In this document: positions 50,863 through 63,956 of the stretch, one piece after another
Layout of the letters: each line of letters starts with the position of its first letter
Position numbering within the stretch: the first letter of the stretch is position 1
Source: Euonymus europaeus
Lineage: Eukaryota; Streptophyta; Magnoliopsida; Celastrales; Celastraceae
Assembly (NCBI GenBank): GCA_963580455.1
Contig: OY756970.1
Location: 310,001-374,000, forward strand
Direction of reading: 5' to 3'
Length of the DNA stretch: 64,000 nt
The notes under the pieces: generated by a model
What the model was told of the DNA's origin: nothing
Databases searched by the model: none
The model's input: the letters and a program-made list of their open reading frames with translations, nothing else
Made by a program: the position numbers and the translations under genes

Positions 50863-53800
50863 CGGATATTCATAAAACCGTTTACGTAAAGAAACCATAT
50901 TTCGCGGCTAAATAGGTGAAACGAGACCTACTAGCCACGAGTTCTGAAATCGAAATTCGAAAACCCAGGATTGTAGAGCTCGAAAAGTAGTGTGTAATCA
51001 AGCTAAAAATCACTGAATTCGGAACTCGGAGTCAACGGATATTCATAAAACCGTTTACGTAAAGAAACCGTATTTCGCGGCTAACTAGGTGAAACGAGAC
51101 CTACTAGCCACGAGTTCTGAAATCGAAATCCGAAAACCCAGGATTGTAGAGCTCGAAAAGTAGTGTGAAATCAAGCTAAAAATCACCGAATTCAGAACTC
51201 GGAGTCAACGGATATTCATAAAACCGTTTACGTAAAGAAACCACATTTCGCGGCTAACTAGGTGAAATAAGACCTACTAGCCACGAGTTCTGAAATCGAA
51301 ATCCGAAAAATTGTAGAGCTCGAAAAGTAGTGTGAAATCAAGCTAAAAATCACCGAATTTAGAACTCGGAGTCAACGGATATTCATAAAACCGTTTACGT
51401 AAAGAAACCACATTTCGCGGCTAAATAGGTGAAACGAGACCTACTAGCCACGAGTTCTGAAATCGAAATTCGAAAACCCAGGATTGTAGAGCTCGAAAAG
51501 TAGTGTGTAATCAAGCTAAAAATCACTGAATTCAGAACTCGGAGTCAACGGATATTCATAAAACCGTTTACGTAAAGAAACCGCATTTCGCGGCTAACTA
51601 GGTGAAACGAGACCTACTAGCCACGAGTTCTGAAATCGAAATCCGAAAACCCAGGATTGTAGAGCTCGAAAAGTAGTGTGAAATCAAGCTAAAAATCACC
51701 GAATTCAGAACTCGGAGTCAACAGATATTCATAAAACCGTTTACGTAAAGAAACCACATTTCGCGGCTAACTAGGTGAAACGAGACCTACTAGCCATGAG
51801 TTCTGAAATCGAAATCCGAAAACCTAAGATTGTAGAGCTCGAAAAGTAGTGTGAAATCAAGCTAAAAATCACCAAATTCAGAACTCGGAGTCAACGGATA
51901 TTCATAAAACCGTTTACGTAAAGAAACCACATTTCGCGGCTAACTAGGTGAAACGAGACCAACTAGCCACGAGTTCTGAAATCAAAATCAGAAACCCCAG
52001 GATCGTAGAGCTCGAAAACTAGTGTGAAATCAAGCTAAAAATTACCGAATTCAGAACTCGGAGTCAAAGGATATTCATAAAACCGTTTACGTAAAGAAAC
52101 CACATTTCGCGGCTAAATAGGTGAAACGAGACCTACTAGCCACGAGTTCTGAAATCGAAATCCGAAAACCCAGGATTGTAGAGCTCAAAAAGTAGTGTGA
52201 AATCAAGCTAAAAATCACCGAATTCAGAACTCGGAGTCAACGGATATTCATAAAACCGTTTACGTAAAGAAACCACATTTCGTGGCTAACTAGGTGAAAC
52301 GAGACCTACTAGCCACGAGTTCTGAAATTGAAATCCGAAAACCCAGGATTGTAGAGCTCGAAAAGTAGTGTGAAATCAAGCTAAAAATCACCGAATTCAG
52401 AACTCGGAGTCAACGGATATTCATAAAACCGTTTACGTAAAGAAACCACATTTCGCGGCTAACTAGGTGAAACGAGACCTACTATCCACGAGTTCTGAAA
52501 TCGAAATCCGAAAACCTAGGATTGTAGAGCTCAAAAAGTAGTGTGAAATCAAGCTAAAAATCACCGAATTCAGAACTCGGAGTCAACGGATATTCATAAA
52601 ACCGTTTACGTAAAGAAACCACATTTCGTGGCTAACTAGGTGAAACGAGACCTACTAGCCACGAGTTCTGAAATTGAAATCCGAAAACCCAGGATTGTAG
52701 AGCTCGAAAAGTAGTGTGAAATCAAGCTAAAAATCACCGAATTCAGAACTCGGAGTCAACGGATATTCATAAAACCGTTTACGTAAAGAAACCACATTTC
52801 GCGGCTAACTATGTGAAACGAGACCAACTAGCCACGAGTTCTGAAATCAAAATCAGAAACGCCAGGATCGTAGAGCTCGAAAAGTATTGTGAAATCAAGC
52901 TAAAAATCACCGAATTCGGAACTCGGAGTCAACGGATATTCACAAAACCGTTTACGTAAAGAAACCACATTTCGCGGCTAAATAGGTGAAACGAGACCTA
53001 CTAGCCACGAGTTCTGAAATCGAAATCCGAAAACCCAGGATTGTAGAGCTCAAAAAGTAGTGTGAAATCAAGCTAAAAATCACCGAATTCAGAACTTGGA
53101 GTCAACGGATATTCATAAAACCGTTTACGTAAAGAAACCACATTTCGCGGCTAACTAGGTGAAACGAGACCTACTAGCCACGAGTTCTGAAATCGAAATC
53201 CGAAAACCCAGGATTGTAGAGCTCGAAAAGTAGTGTGAAATCAAGCTAAAAATCACCGAATTCAGAACTCGGAGTCAACGGATATTAATAAAACCGTTTA
53301 CGTAAAGAAACCACATTTCGTGGCTAACTAGGTGAAACGTGACCTACTAGCCACGAGTTCTGAAATCGAAATCCGAAAACCCAGGATTGTAGAGCTCGAA
53401 AAGTAGTGTGAAATCAAGCTAAAAATCACCGAATTCAGAACTCGGAGTCAACGGATATTCATAAAACCGTTTACGTAAAGAAACCACATTTCGTGGCTAA
53501 CTAGGTGAAACGAGACCTACTAGCCACGAGTTCTGAAATCGAAATCCGAAAACCTAAGATTGTAGAGCTCGAAAATTAGTGTGAAATCAAGCTAAAAATC
53601 ACCGAATTCAGAACTCGGAGTCAACGGATATTCATAAAACCGTTTACGTAAAGAAACCACATTTCGCGGCTAACTAGGTGAAACGAGACCAACTAGACAC
53701 GAGTTCTGAAATCAAAATCAGAAACGCCAGGATCGTAGAGCTCGAAAAGTAGTGTGAAATCAAGCTAAAAATTACCGAATTCAGAACTCGGAGTCAAAGG

Positions 53801-53882
53801 ATATTCATAAAACCGTTTACGTAAAGAAACAACATTTCGCGGCTAAATAGGTGAAACGAGACCTACTAGCCACGAGTTCTGA
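50863..53882 (+). repeat. Long higher-order segment, copy 2
   Basis: Counterpart of 46390-49235 with one additional monomer, the CTATCCACGAG copy near 52490. The same CTATCCACG monomer occurs near 41460 and 44740 between CGTGG-type monomers. That suggests this copy holds the older arrangement and that copy 1 lost the unit. Confidence 0.72.
51161..51327 (+). repeat. 167-bp short monomer 9 (lineage 1)
   Basis: Counterpart of monomer 7, 1,199 bases further on, with the SacI-type site intact. It is the last short monomer; none occurs from 51328 to the window end. Confidence 0.9.
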
Positions 53883-55464
53883 AATCAAAATCCGAAAACC
53901 CAGGATTGTAGAGCTCGAAAAGTAGTGTGAAATCAAGCTAAAAATCACCGAATTCAGAACTCGGAGTCAACGGATATTCATAAAACCGTTTACGTAAAGA
54001 AACCACATTTCGTGGCTAACTAGGTGAAACGAGACCTACTAGCCACGAGTTCTGAAATTGAAATCCGAAAATCCAGGATCGTAGAGCTCGAAAAGTAGTG
54101 TGAAATCAAGCTAAAAATCACCGAATTCAGAACTCGGAGTCAACGGATATTCATAAAACCGTTTACGTAAAGAAACCACATTTCGCGGCTAACTAGGTGA
54201 AACGAGACCTACTAGCCACGAGTTCTGAAATCGAAATCCGAAAACCTAAGATTGTAGAGCTCGAAAAGTAGTGTGAAATCAAGCTAAAAATCACCGAATT
54301 CAGAACTCGGAGTCAACGGATATTCATAAAACCGTTTACGTAAAGAAACCACATTTCGTGGATAACTAGGTGAAACGAGACCTACTAGCCACGAGTTCTG
54401 AAATCGAAATCCGAAAATCCAGGATTTTAGAGCTCGAAAAGTAGTGTGAAATCAAGCTAAAAATCACCGAATTCAGAACTCGGAGTCAACGGATATTCAT
54501 AAAACCGTTTACGTAAAGAAACCACATTTCGCGGCTAACTAGGTGAAACGAGACCAACTAGCCACGAGTTCTGAAATCAAAATCATAAACTCCAGGATCG
54601 TAGAGCTCGAAAAGTAGTGTGAAATCAAGCTAAAAATCACCGAATTCGGAACTCGGAGTCAACGGATATTCATAAAACCGTTTACGTAAAGAAACCACAT
54701 TTCGCGGCTAAATAGGTGAAACGAGACCTACTAGCCACGAGTTCTGAAATCGAAATCCGAAAACCCAGGATTGTAGAGCTCGAAAAGTAGTGTGAAATCA
54801 AGCTAAAAATCACCGAATTCAGAACTCGGAGTCAACGGATATTCATAAAACCGTTTACGTAAAGAAACCACATTTCGTGGCTAACTAGGTGAAACGAGAC
54901 CTACTAGCCACGAGTTCTGAAATTGAAATCCGAAAACCCAGGATTGTAGAGCTCGAAAAGTAGTGTGAAATCAAGCTAAAAATCACCGAATTCAGAACTC
55001 GGAGTCAACGGATATTCATAAAACCGTTTACGTAAACAAACCACATTTCGCGGCTAACTAGGTGAAACGAGACCTACTAGCCAAGATTTCTGAAATCGAA
55101 ATCCGAAAATCCAGTATGTTAGAGCTCGAAAAGTAGTGTGAAATCAAGCTAAAAATCACCGAATTCAGAACTCGGAGTCAACGGATATTCATAAAACCGT
55201 TTACGTAAAGAAACCACATTTCGCGGCTAACTAGGTGAAACGAGACCAACTAGCCACGAGTTCTGAAATCAAAATCAGAAACGCCAGGATCGTAGAGCTC
55301 GAAAAGTAGTGTGAAATCAAGCTAAAAATTACCGAATTCAGAACTCGGAGTCAAAGGATATTCATAAAACCGTTTACGTAAAGAAACAACATTTCGCGGC
55401 TAAATAGGTGAAACGAGACCTACTAGCCACGAGTTCTGAAATCGAAATCCGAAAACCCAGGATT

Positions 55465-57524
55465 GTAGAGCTCGAAAAGTAGTGTGAAATCAAGCTAAAA
55501 ATCACCGAATTCAGAACTCGGAGTCAACGGATATTCATAAAACCGTTTACGTAAAGAAACCACATTTCGTGGCTAACTAGGTGAAACGAGACCTACTAGC
55601 CACGAGTTCTGAAATCGAAATCCGAAAATCCAGGATTTTAGAGCTCGAAAAGTAGTGTGACATCAAGCTAAAAATCACCGAATTCAGAACTCGGAGTCAA
55701 CGGATATTCATAAAACCGTTTACGTAAAGAAACCACATTTCGCGGCTAACTAGGTGAAACGAGACCAACTAGCCACGAGTTCTGAAATCAAAATCATAAA
55801 CTCCAGGATCGTAGAGCTCGAAAAGTAGTGTGAAATCAAGCTAAAAATCACCGAATTCAGAACTCGGAGTCAACGGATATTCATAAAACCGTTTACGTAA
55901 AGAAACCACATTTCGCGGCTAAATAGGTGAAACGAGACCTACTAGCCACGAGTTCTGAAATCGAAATCCGAAAACCCAGGATTGTAGAGCTCGAAAAGTA
56001 GTGTGAAATCAAGCTAAAAATCACCGAATTCAGAACTCGGAGTCAACGGATATTCATAAAACCGTTTACGTAAAGAAACCACATTTCGCGGCTAACTAGG
56101 TGAAACGAGACCTACTAGCCACGAGTTCTGAAATCGAAATCCGAAAACCCAGGATTGTAGAGCTCGAAAAGTAGTGTGAAATCAAGCTAAAAATCACCGA
56201 ATTCAGAACTCGGAGTCAACCAATATTCATAAAACCGTTTACGTAAAGAAACCACATTTCGCGGCTAACTAGGTGAAACGAGACCAACTAGCCACGAGTT
56301 CTGAAATCAAAATCAGAAACGCCAGGATCGTAGTGCTCGAAAAGTAGTGTGAAATCAAGATAAAAATCACCGAATTCGGAACTCGGAGTCAACGGATATT
56401 CATAAAACCGTTTACGTAAAGAAACCACATTTCGCGGCTAACTAGGTGTAACGAGACCAACTAGCCACGAGTTCTGAAATCAAAATCATAAACTCCAGGA
56501 TCGTAGAGCTCGAAAAGTAGTGTGAAATCAAGCTAAAAATCACCGAATTCAGAACTCGGAGTCAACGGATATTCATAAAACCGTTTACGTAAAGAAACCA
56601 CATTTCGTGGCTAACTAGGTGAAACGAGACCTACTAGCCACGAGTTCTGAAATCGAAATCCGAAAATCCAGGATTTTAGAGCTCGAAAAGTAGTGTGACA
56701 TCAAGCTAAAAATCACCGAATTCAGAACTCGGAGTCAACGGATATTCATAAAACCGTTTACGTAAAGAAACCACATTTCGCGGCTAACTAGGTGAAACGA
56801 GACCAACTAGCCACGAGTTCTGAAATCAAAATCATAAACTCCAGGATCGTAGAGCTCGAAAAGTAGTGTGAAATCAAGCTAAAAATCACCGAATTCAGAA
56901 CTCGGAGTCAACGGATATTCATAAAACCGTTTACGTAAAGAAACCACATTTCGCGGCTAAATAGGTGAAACGAGACCTACTAGCCACGAGTTCTGAAATC
57001 GAAATCCGAAAACCCAGGATTGTAGAGCTCGAAAAGTAGTGTGAAATCAAGCTAAAAATCACCGAATTCAGAACTCGGAGTCAACGGATATTCATAAAAC
57101 CGTTTACGTAAAGAAACCACATTTCGCGGCTAACTAGGTGAAACGAGACCTACTAGCCACGAGTTCTGAAATTGAAATCCGAAAACCCAGGATTGTAGAG
57201 CTCGAAAAGTAGTGTGAAATCAAGCTAAAAATCACCGAATTCAGAACTCGGAGTCAACCAATATTCATAAAACCGTTTACGTAAAGAAACCACATTTCGC
57301 GGCTAACTAGGTGAAACGAGACCAACTAGCCACGAGTTCTGAAATCAAAATCAGAAACGCCAGGATCGTAGTGCTCGAAAAGTAGTGTGAAATCAAGATA
57401 AAAATCACCGAATTCGGAACTCGGAGTCAACGGATATTCATAAAACCGTTTACGTAAAGAAACCACATTTCGCGGCTAACTAGGTGTAACGAGACCAACT
57501 AGCCACGAGTTCTGAAATCAAAAT
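55465..57524 (+). repeat. Six-monomer tandem duplication (2 x 1,038 bp)
   Basis: 55465-56502 is followed directly by 56503 to about 57524. Shared markers are GGATTTTAGAG, GTGTGACATC (near 55659 and 56697), ATCATAAACTCC, CAACCAATATTC, GTAGTGCTCG and GGTGTAACG. One internal difference I noticed is ATCG versus ATTG near 56133 and 57171. The copies part at ATCATAAACTCC versus ATCCAGAACGCC. Confidence 0.85.
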
Positions 57525-58742
57525 CCAGAACGCCAGGAACGTAGAGCTCGAAAAGTAGTGTGAAATCAAGCTAAAAATCACCGAATTCGGAACTCGGAGT
57601 CAACGGATATTCATAAAACCGTTTACGTAAAGAAACCACATTTCGCGGCTAAATAGGTGAAACGAGACCTACTAGCCACGAGTTCTGAAATCGAAATCCG
57701 AAAACCCAGGATTGTAGAGCTCGAAAAGTAGTGTGAAATCAAGCTAAAAATCACCGAATTCAGAACTCGGAGTCAACGGATATTCATAAAACCGTTTACG
57801 TAAAGAAACCACATTTCGCGGCTAACTAGTTGAAACGAGACCTACTAGCCACGAGTTCTGAAATCGAAATCCGAAAACCCAGGATGGTAGAGCTCGAAAA
57901 GTAGTGTGAAATCAAGCTAAAAATCACCGAATTCAGAACTCGGAGTCAACCAATATTCATAAAACCGTTTACGTAAAGAAACCACATTTCGCGGCTAACT
58001 AGGTGAAACGAGACCAACTAGCCACGAGTTCTGAAATCAAAATCCAGAACGCCAGGAACGTAGAGCTCGAAAAGTAGTGTGAAATCAAGCTAAAAATCAC
58101 CGAATTCAGAACTCGGAGTCAACGGATATTCATAAAACCGTTTACGTAAAGAAACCACATTTCGCGGCTATCTAGGTGAAACGAGACCTACTGGCCACGA
58201 GTTCTGAAATCGAAATCTGAAAATCCAGGATTGTAGAGCTCGAAAAGTAGTGTGAAATGAAGCTAAAAATCACCGAATTCAGAACTCGGAGTCAACGGAT
58301 ATTCATAAAACCGTTTACGTAAAGAAACCACATTTCGCGGCTAACTAGGTGAAACGAGACCTACTAGCCACGAGTTCTGAAATCGAAATCCGAAAATCCC
58401 GGATTGTAGAGCTCGAAAAGTAGTGTGAAATCAAGATAAAAATCACCGAATTCGGAACTCGGAGTCAACGGATATTCATAAAACCGTTTACGTAAAGAAA
58501 CCACATTTCGCGGCTAACTAGGTGTAACGAGACCAACTAGCCACGAGTTCTGAAATCAAAATCCAGAACGCCAGGAACGTAGAGCTCGAAAAGTAGTGTG
58601 AAATCAAGCAAAAAATCACCGAATTCAGAACTCGGAGTCAACGGATATTCATAAAACCGTTTACGTAAAGAAACCACATTTCGCGGCTAACTAGGTGAAA
58701 CGAGACCAACTAGCCACGAGTTCTGAAATCAAAATCATAAAC
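57350..58742 (+). repeat. Three-monomer-spaced ATCCAGAACG markers
   Basis: The private variant ATCCAGAACGCCAGGAACG lies at 57523, 58042 and 58561, each exactly 519 bases (three units) apart. A fourth copy lies at 61156, 15 units further on. The monomers between them differ more, so only part of a three-monomer register was kept. Confidence 0.65.
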
Positions 58743-59097
58743 TCCAGGATCGTAGAGCTCGAAAAGTAGTGTGAAATCAAGCTAAAAATCACCGAATTCA
58801 GAACTCGGAGTCAACGGATATTCATAAAACCGTTTACGTAAATAAACCACATTTCGCGGCTAACTAGGTGAAACGAGACCAACTAGACACGAGTTCTGAA
58901 ATCAAAATCAGAAAGTCCAGGATCGTAGAGCTCGAAAAGTAGTGTGAAATCAAGCTAAAAATTACCGAATTCAGAACTCGGAGTCAAAGGATATTCATAA
59001 AACCGTTTACGTAAAGAAACAACATTTCGCGGCTAAATAGGTGAAACGAGACCTACTAGCCACGAGTTCTGAAATCGAAATCCGAAAACCCAGGATT

Positions 59098-60307
59098 GTA
59101 GAGCTCGAAAAGTAGTGTGAAATCAAGCTAAAAATCACCGAATTCAGAACTCGGAGTCAACGGATATTCATAAAACCGTTTACGTAAAGAAACCACATTT
59201 CGTGGCTAACTAGGTGAAACGAGACCTACTAGCCACGAGTTCTGAAATTGAAATCCAAAAATCCAGGATTGTAGAGCTCGAAAAGTAGTGTGAAATCAAG
59301 CTAAAAATCACCGAATTCAGAACTCGGAGTCAACGGATATTCATAAAACCGTTTACGTAAAGGAACCACATTTCGCGGCTAACTAGGTGAAACGAGACCT
59401 ACTAGCCACGAGTTCTGAAATCGAAATCCGAAAACCTAAGATTGTAGAGCTCGAAAAGTAGTGTGAAATCAAGCTAAAAATCACCGAATTCAGAACTCGG
59501 AGTCAACGGATATTCATAAAACCGTTTACGTAAAGAAACCACATTTCGTGTCTAACTAGGTGAAACGAGACCTACTAGCCACGAGTTCTGAAATCGAAAT
59601 CCGAAAACCCAGGATTGTAGAGCTCGAAAAGTAGTGTGAAATCAAGCTAAAAATCACCGAATTCAGAACTCGGAGTCAACGGATATTCATAAAACCGTTT
59701 ACGTAAAGAAACCACATTTCGTGGCTAACTAGGTGAAACGAGACCTACTAGCCACGAGTTCTGAAATTGAAATCCGAAAACCCAGGATTGTAGAGCTCGA
59801 AAAGTAGTGTGAAATCAAGCTAAAAATCACCGAATTCAGAACTCGGAGTCAACGGATATTCATAAAACCGTTTACGTAAACAAACCACATTTCGCGGCTA
59901 ACTAGGTGAAACGAGACCTACTAGCCACGAGTTCTGAAATCGAAATCCGAAAATCCAGGATTTTAGAGCTCGAAAAGTAGTGTGAAATCAAGCTAAAAAT
60001 CACCGAATTCAGAACTCGGAGTCAACGGATATTCATAAAACCGTTTACGTAAAGAAACCACATTTCGCGGCTAACTAGGTGAAACGAGACCTACAAGCCA
60101 CGAGTTCTGAAATCGAAATCCGAAAAACCAGGATTGTAGAGCTCGAAAAGTAGTGTGAAATCAAGCTAAAAATCACCGAATTCAGAACTCGGAGTCAACC
60201 AATAATCATAAAACCGTTTACGTAAAGAAACCACATTTCGCGGCTAACTAGGTGAAAAGGGACCAACTAGCCACGAGTTCTGAAATCAAAATCAGAAACG
60301 CCAGGAT
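59098..60307 (+). repeat. Twelve-monomer-register segment, copy 1
   Basis: Seven monomers that match 61174-62383 at an offset of 2,076 bases. Markers in order: CGTGG/ATTG monomer, CCTAAG, CGTGTCTAAC, CGTGG/ATTG, GTAAACAAACC with GGATTTTAGAG, CTACAAGCC with AAAAACCAGG, CAACCAATAATC. Confidence 0.8.
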
Positions 60308-61111
60308 CATAGAGCTCGAAAAGTAGTGTGAAATCAAGCTAAAAATTACCGAATTCAGAACTCGGAGTCAAAGGATATTCATAAAACCGTTTACGTAAAG
60401 AAACCACATTTCGCGGCTAAATAGGTGAAACGAGACCTACTAGCCACGATTTCTGAAATCGAAATCCGAAAACCCAGGATTGTAGAGCACGAAAAGTAGT
60501 GTGAAATCAAGCTAAAAATCACCGAATTCAGAACTCGGAGTCAATGGATATTCATAAAACCGTTTACGTAAAGAAACCACATTTCGCGGCTAACTAGGTG
60601 AAACGAGACCTACTAGCCACGAGTTCTGAAATCGAAATCCGAAAACCCAGGATTGTAGAGCTCGAAAAGTAGTGTGAAATCAAGCTAAAAATCACCGAAT
60701 TCAGAACTCGGAGTCAACGGATATTCATAAAACCGTTTACGTAAAGAAACCACATTTCGCGGCTAACTAGGTGAAATGAGACCTACTAGCCACGAGTTCT
60801 GAAATCGAAATCCGAAAACCTAAGATTGTAGAGCTCGAAAACTAGTGTGAAATCAAGCTAAAAATCACCGAATTCAGAACTCGGAGTCAACGGATATTCA
60901 TAAAACCGTTTACATAAAGAAACCACATTTCGCGGCTAACTAGTTGAAACGAGAACAACTATCCACGAGTTCTGAAATCAAAATCAGAAAAGCCAGGATC
61001 GTAGAGCTCGAAAAGTAGTGTGAAATCAAGCTAAAAATCACCAAATTCGGAACTCGGAGTCAACGGATATTCATAAAACCGTTTACGTAAAGAAACCACA
61101 TTTCGCGGCTA
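60205..61111 (+). repeat. Fourteen-monomer-register segment, copy 1
   Basis: Five monomers that match 62627-63533 at an offset of 2,422 bases (14 units). Markers: GGGACCAACTAG, GGATCATAGAG, AAAATTACCG with GTCAAAGG, GATTTCTG with GAGCACG, GAAATGAGACC, GAAAACTAGTG, TTTACATAAAG and CTATCCACG. Confidence 0.78.
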
Positions 61112-61173
61112 ACTAGGTGTAACGAGACCAACTAGCCACGAGTTCTGAAATCAAAATCCAGAACGCCAGGAAC

Positions 61174-62383
61174 GTAGAGCTCGAAAAGTAGTGTGAAATC
61201 AAGCTAAAAATCACCGAATTCAGAACTCGGAGTCAACGGATATTCATAAAACCGTTTACGTAAAGAAACCACATTTCGTGGCTAACTAGGTGAAACGAGA
61301 CCTACTAGCCACGAGTTCTAAAATTGAAATCCGAAAATCCAGGATTGTAGAGCTCGAAAAGTAGTGTGAAATCAAGCTAAAAATCACCGAATTCAGAACT
61401 CGGAGTCAACGGATATTCATAAAACCGTTTACGTAAAGAAACCACATTTCGCGGCTAACTAGGTGAAACGAGACCTACTAGCCACGAGTTCTGAAATCGA
61501 AATCCGAAAACCTAAGATTGTAGAGCTCGAAAAGTAGTGTGAAATCAAGCTAAAAATCACCGAATTCAGAACTCGGAGTCAACGGATATTCATAAAACCG
61601 TTTACGTAAAGAGACCACATTTCGTGTCTAACTAGGTGAAACGAGACCTACTAGCCACGAGTTCTGAAATCGAAATCCGAAAACCCAGGATTGTAGAGCT
61701 CGAAAAGTAGTGTGAAATCAAGCTAAAAATCACCGAATTCAGAACTCGGAGTCAACGGATATTCATAAAACCGTTTACGTAAAGAAACCACATTTCGTGG
61801 CTAACTAGGTGAAACGAGACCTACTAGCCACGAGTTCTGAAATTGAAATCCGAAAACCCAGGATTGTAGAGCTCGAAAAGTAGTGTGAAATCAAGCTAAA
61901 AATCACCGAATTCAGAACTCGGAGTCAACGGATATTCATAAAACCGTTTACGTAAACAAACCACATTTCGCGGCTAACTAGGTGAAACGAGACCTACTAG
62001 CCACGAGTTCTGAAATCGAAATCCGAAAATCCAGGATTTTAGAGCTCGAAAAGTAGTGTGAAATCAAGCTAAAAATCACCGAATTCAGAACTCGGAGTCA
62101 ACGGATATTCATAAAACCGTTTACGTAAAGAAACCACATTTCGCGGCTAACTAGGTGAAACGAGACCTACAAGCCACGAGTTCTGAAATCGAAATCCGAA
62201 AAACCAGGATTGTAGAGCTCGAAAAGTAGTGTGAAATCAAGCTAAAAATCACCGAATTCAGAACTCGGAGTCAACCAATAATCATAAAACCGTTTACGTA
62301 AAGAAACCACATTTCGCGGCTAACTAGGTGAAACGAGACCAACTAGCCACGAGTTCTGAAATCAAAATCAGAAACGCCAGGAT
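61174..62383 (+). repeat. Twelve-monomer-register segment, copy 2
   Basis: Counterpart of 59098-60307 with small differences, such as GTTCTAAAATTG and AAAGAGACC. After about 62383 the two continue with different neighbours. Confidence 0.8.
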
Positions 62384-62626
62384 CGTAGTGCTCGAAAAGT
62401 AGTGTGAAATCAAGCTAAAATTCACCGAATTCAGAACTCGGAGTCAACGGATATTCGTAAAACCGTTTACGTAAAGAAACCACATTTCGCGGCTAAATAG
62501 GTGAAACGAGACCTACTAGCCACGAGTTCTGAAATTGAGATCCGAAAACCCAGGATTGTAGAGCTCGAAAAGTAGTGTGAAATCAAGCTAAAAATCACCG
62601 AATTCAGAACTCGGAGTCAACGGATA

Positions 62627-63533
62627 TTCATAAAACCGTTTACGTAAAGAAACCACATTTCGCGGCTAACTAGGTGAAACGGGACCAACTAGCCACGAGT
62701 TCTGAAATCAAAATCAGAAACGCCAGGATCATAGAGCTCGAAAAGTAGTGTGAAATCAAGCTAAAAATTACCGAATTCAGAACTCGGAGTCAAAGGATAT
62801 TCATAAAACCGTTTACGTAAAGAAACCACATTTCGCGGCTAAATAGGTGAAACGAGACCTACTAGCCACGATTTCTGAAATCGAAATCCGAAAACCCAGG
62901 ATTGTAGAGCACGAAAAGTAGTGTGAAATCAAGCTAAAAATCACCGAATTCAGAACTCGGAGTCAACGGATATTCATAAAACCGTTTACGTAAAGAAACC
63001 ACATTTCGCGGCTAACTAGGTGAAACGAGACCTACTAGCCACGAGTTCTGAAATCGAAATCCGAAAACCCAGGATTGTAGAGCTCGAAAAGTAGTGTGAA
63101 ATCAAGCTAAAAATCACCGAATTCAGAACTCGGAGTCAACGGATATTCATAAAACCGTTTACGTAAAGAAACCACATTTCGCGGCTAACTAGGTGAAATG
63201 AGACCTACTAGCCACGAGTTCTGAAATCGAAATCCGAAAACCTAAGATTGTAGAGCTCGAAAACTAGTGTGAAATCAAGCTAAAAATCACCGAATTCAGA
63301 ACTCGGAGTCAACGGATATTCATAAAACCGTTTACATAAAGAAACCACATTTCGCGGCTAACTAGTTGAAACGAGAGCAACTATCCACGAGTTCTGAAAT
63401 CAAAATCAGAAAAGCCAGGATCGTAGAGCTCGAAAAGTAGTGTGAAATCAAGCTAAAAATCACCAAATTCGGAACTCGGAGTCAACGGATATTCATAAAA
63501 CCGTTTACGTAAAGAAACCACATTTCGCGGCTA
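62627..63533 (+). repeat. Fourteen-monomer-register segment, copy 2
   Basis: Counterpart of 60205-61111. The change from 12-unit to 14-unit spacing across 60.2-62.6 kb implies two monomers, at about 62.28-62.63 kb, were inserted in this copy or lost from the other. Confidence 0.78.
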
Positions 63534-63956
63534 AATAGGTGAAACGAGACCTACTAGCCACGAGTTCTGAAATCGAAATCCGAAAATCCAGGATTGTAGA
63601 GCTCGAAAAGTAGTGTGAAATCAAGCTAAAAATCACCGAATTCAGAACTCGGAGTCAACGGATATTCATAAAACCGTTTACGTAAAGAAACCACATTTCG
63701 CGGCTAACTAGGTGAAACGAGACCTACTAGCCACAAGTTCTGAAATCGAAATTCGAAAACCCAGGATTTTAGAGCTCGAAAAGTAGTGTGAAATCAAGCT
63801 AAAAATCACCGAATTCAGAACTCGGAGTCAACGGATATTCATAAAACCGTTTACGTAAAGAAACCACATTTCGCGGCTAACTAGGAGAAACGAGACCAAC
63901 TAGCCACGAGTTCTGAAATCAAAATCAGAAACGCCAGGATCGTAGAGCTCGAAAAG

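Larger units (their letters stand above)
49395..51790 (+). repeat. Seven-monomer tandem unit of 1,199 bp with two short monomers
   Basis: About 49395-50593 is followed by about 50594-51790. Each unit is five 173-bp and two 167-bp monomers, 1,199 bases in all. Matching points include ATTGAAATCCGAAAATCC (49411 and 50610), TGAATTCGGAAC (49815 and 51014) and the short monomers. The left edge falls between 49370 and 49411, and identity ends near 51790, where the sequence reads CCATGAG. Confidence 0.85.
38000..53900 (+). other. Array domain III: most regular higher-order organisation
   Basis: Diagnostic variants are GAAATTCG, GAATTCGGAACTCGG with ACCGTATTTC, AAAATTACCG with GTCAAAGGATATT, AGCTCAAAAAG, GAATTTAGAAC, GTCAACAGATATT followed by CCATGAG and CCTAAG, CACCAAATTC, GATATTAATAAAACC with GAAACGTGACC, and CTATGTGAAACG. 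They recur in similar order several times. All nine 167-bp monomers are in this domain. Confidence 0.65.
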
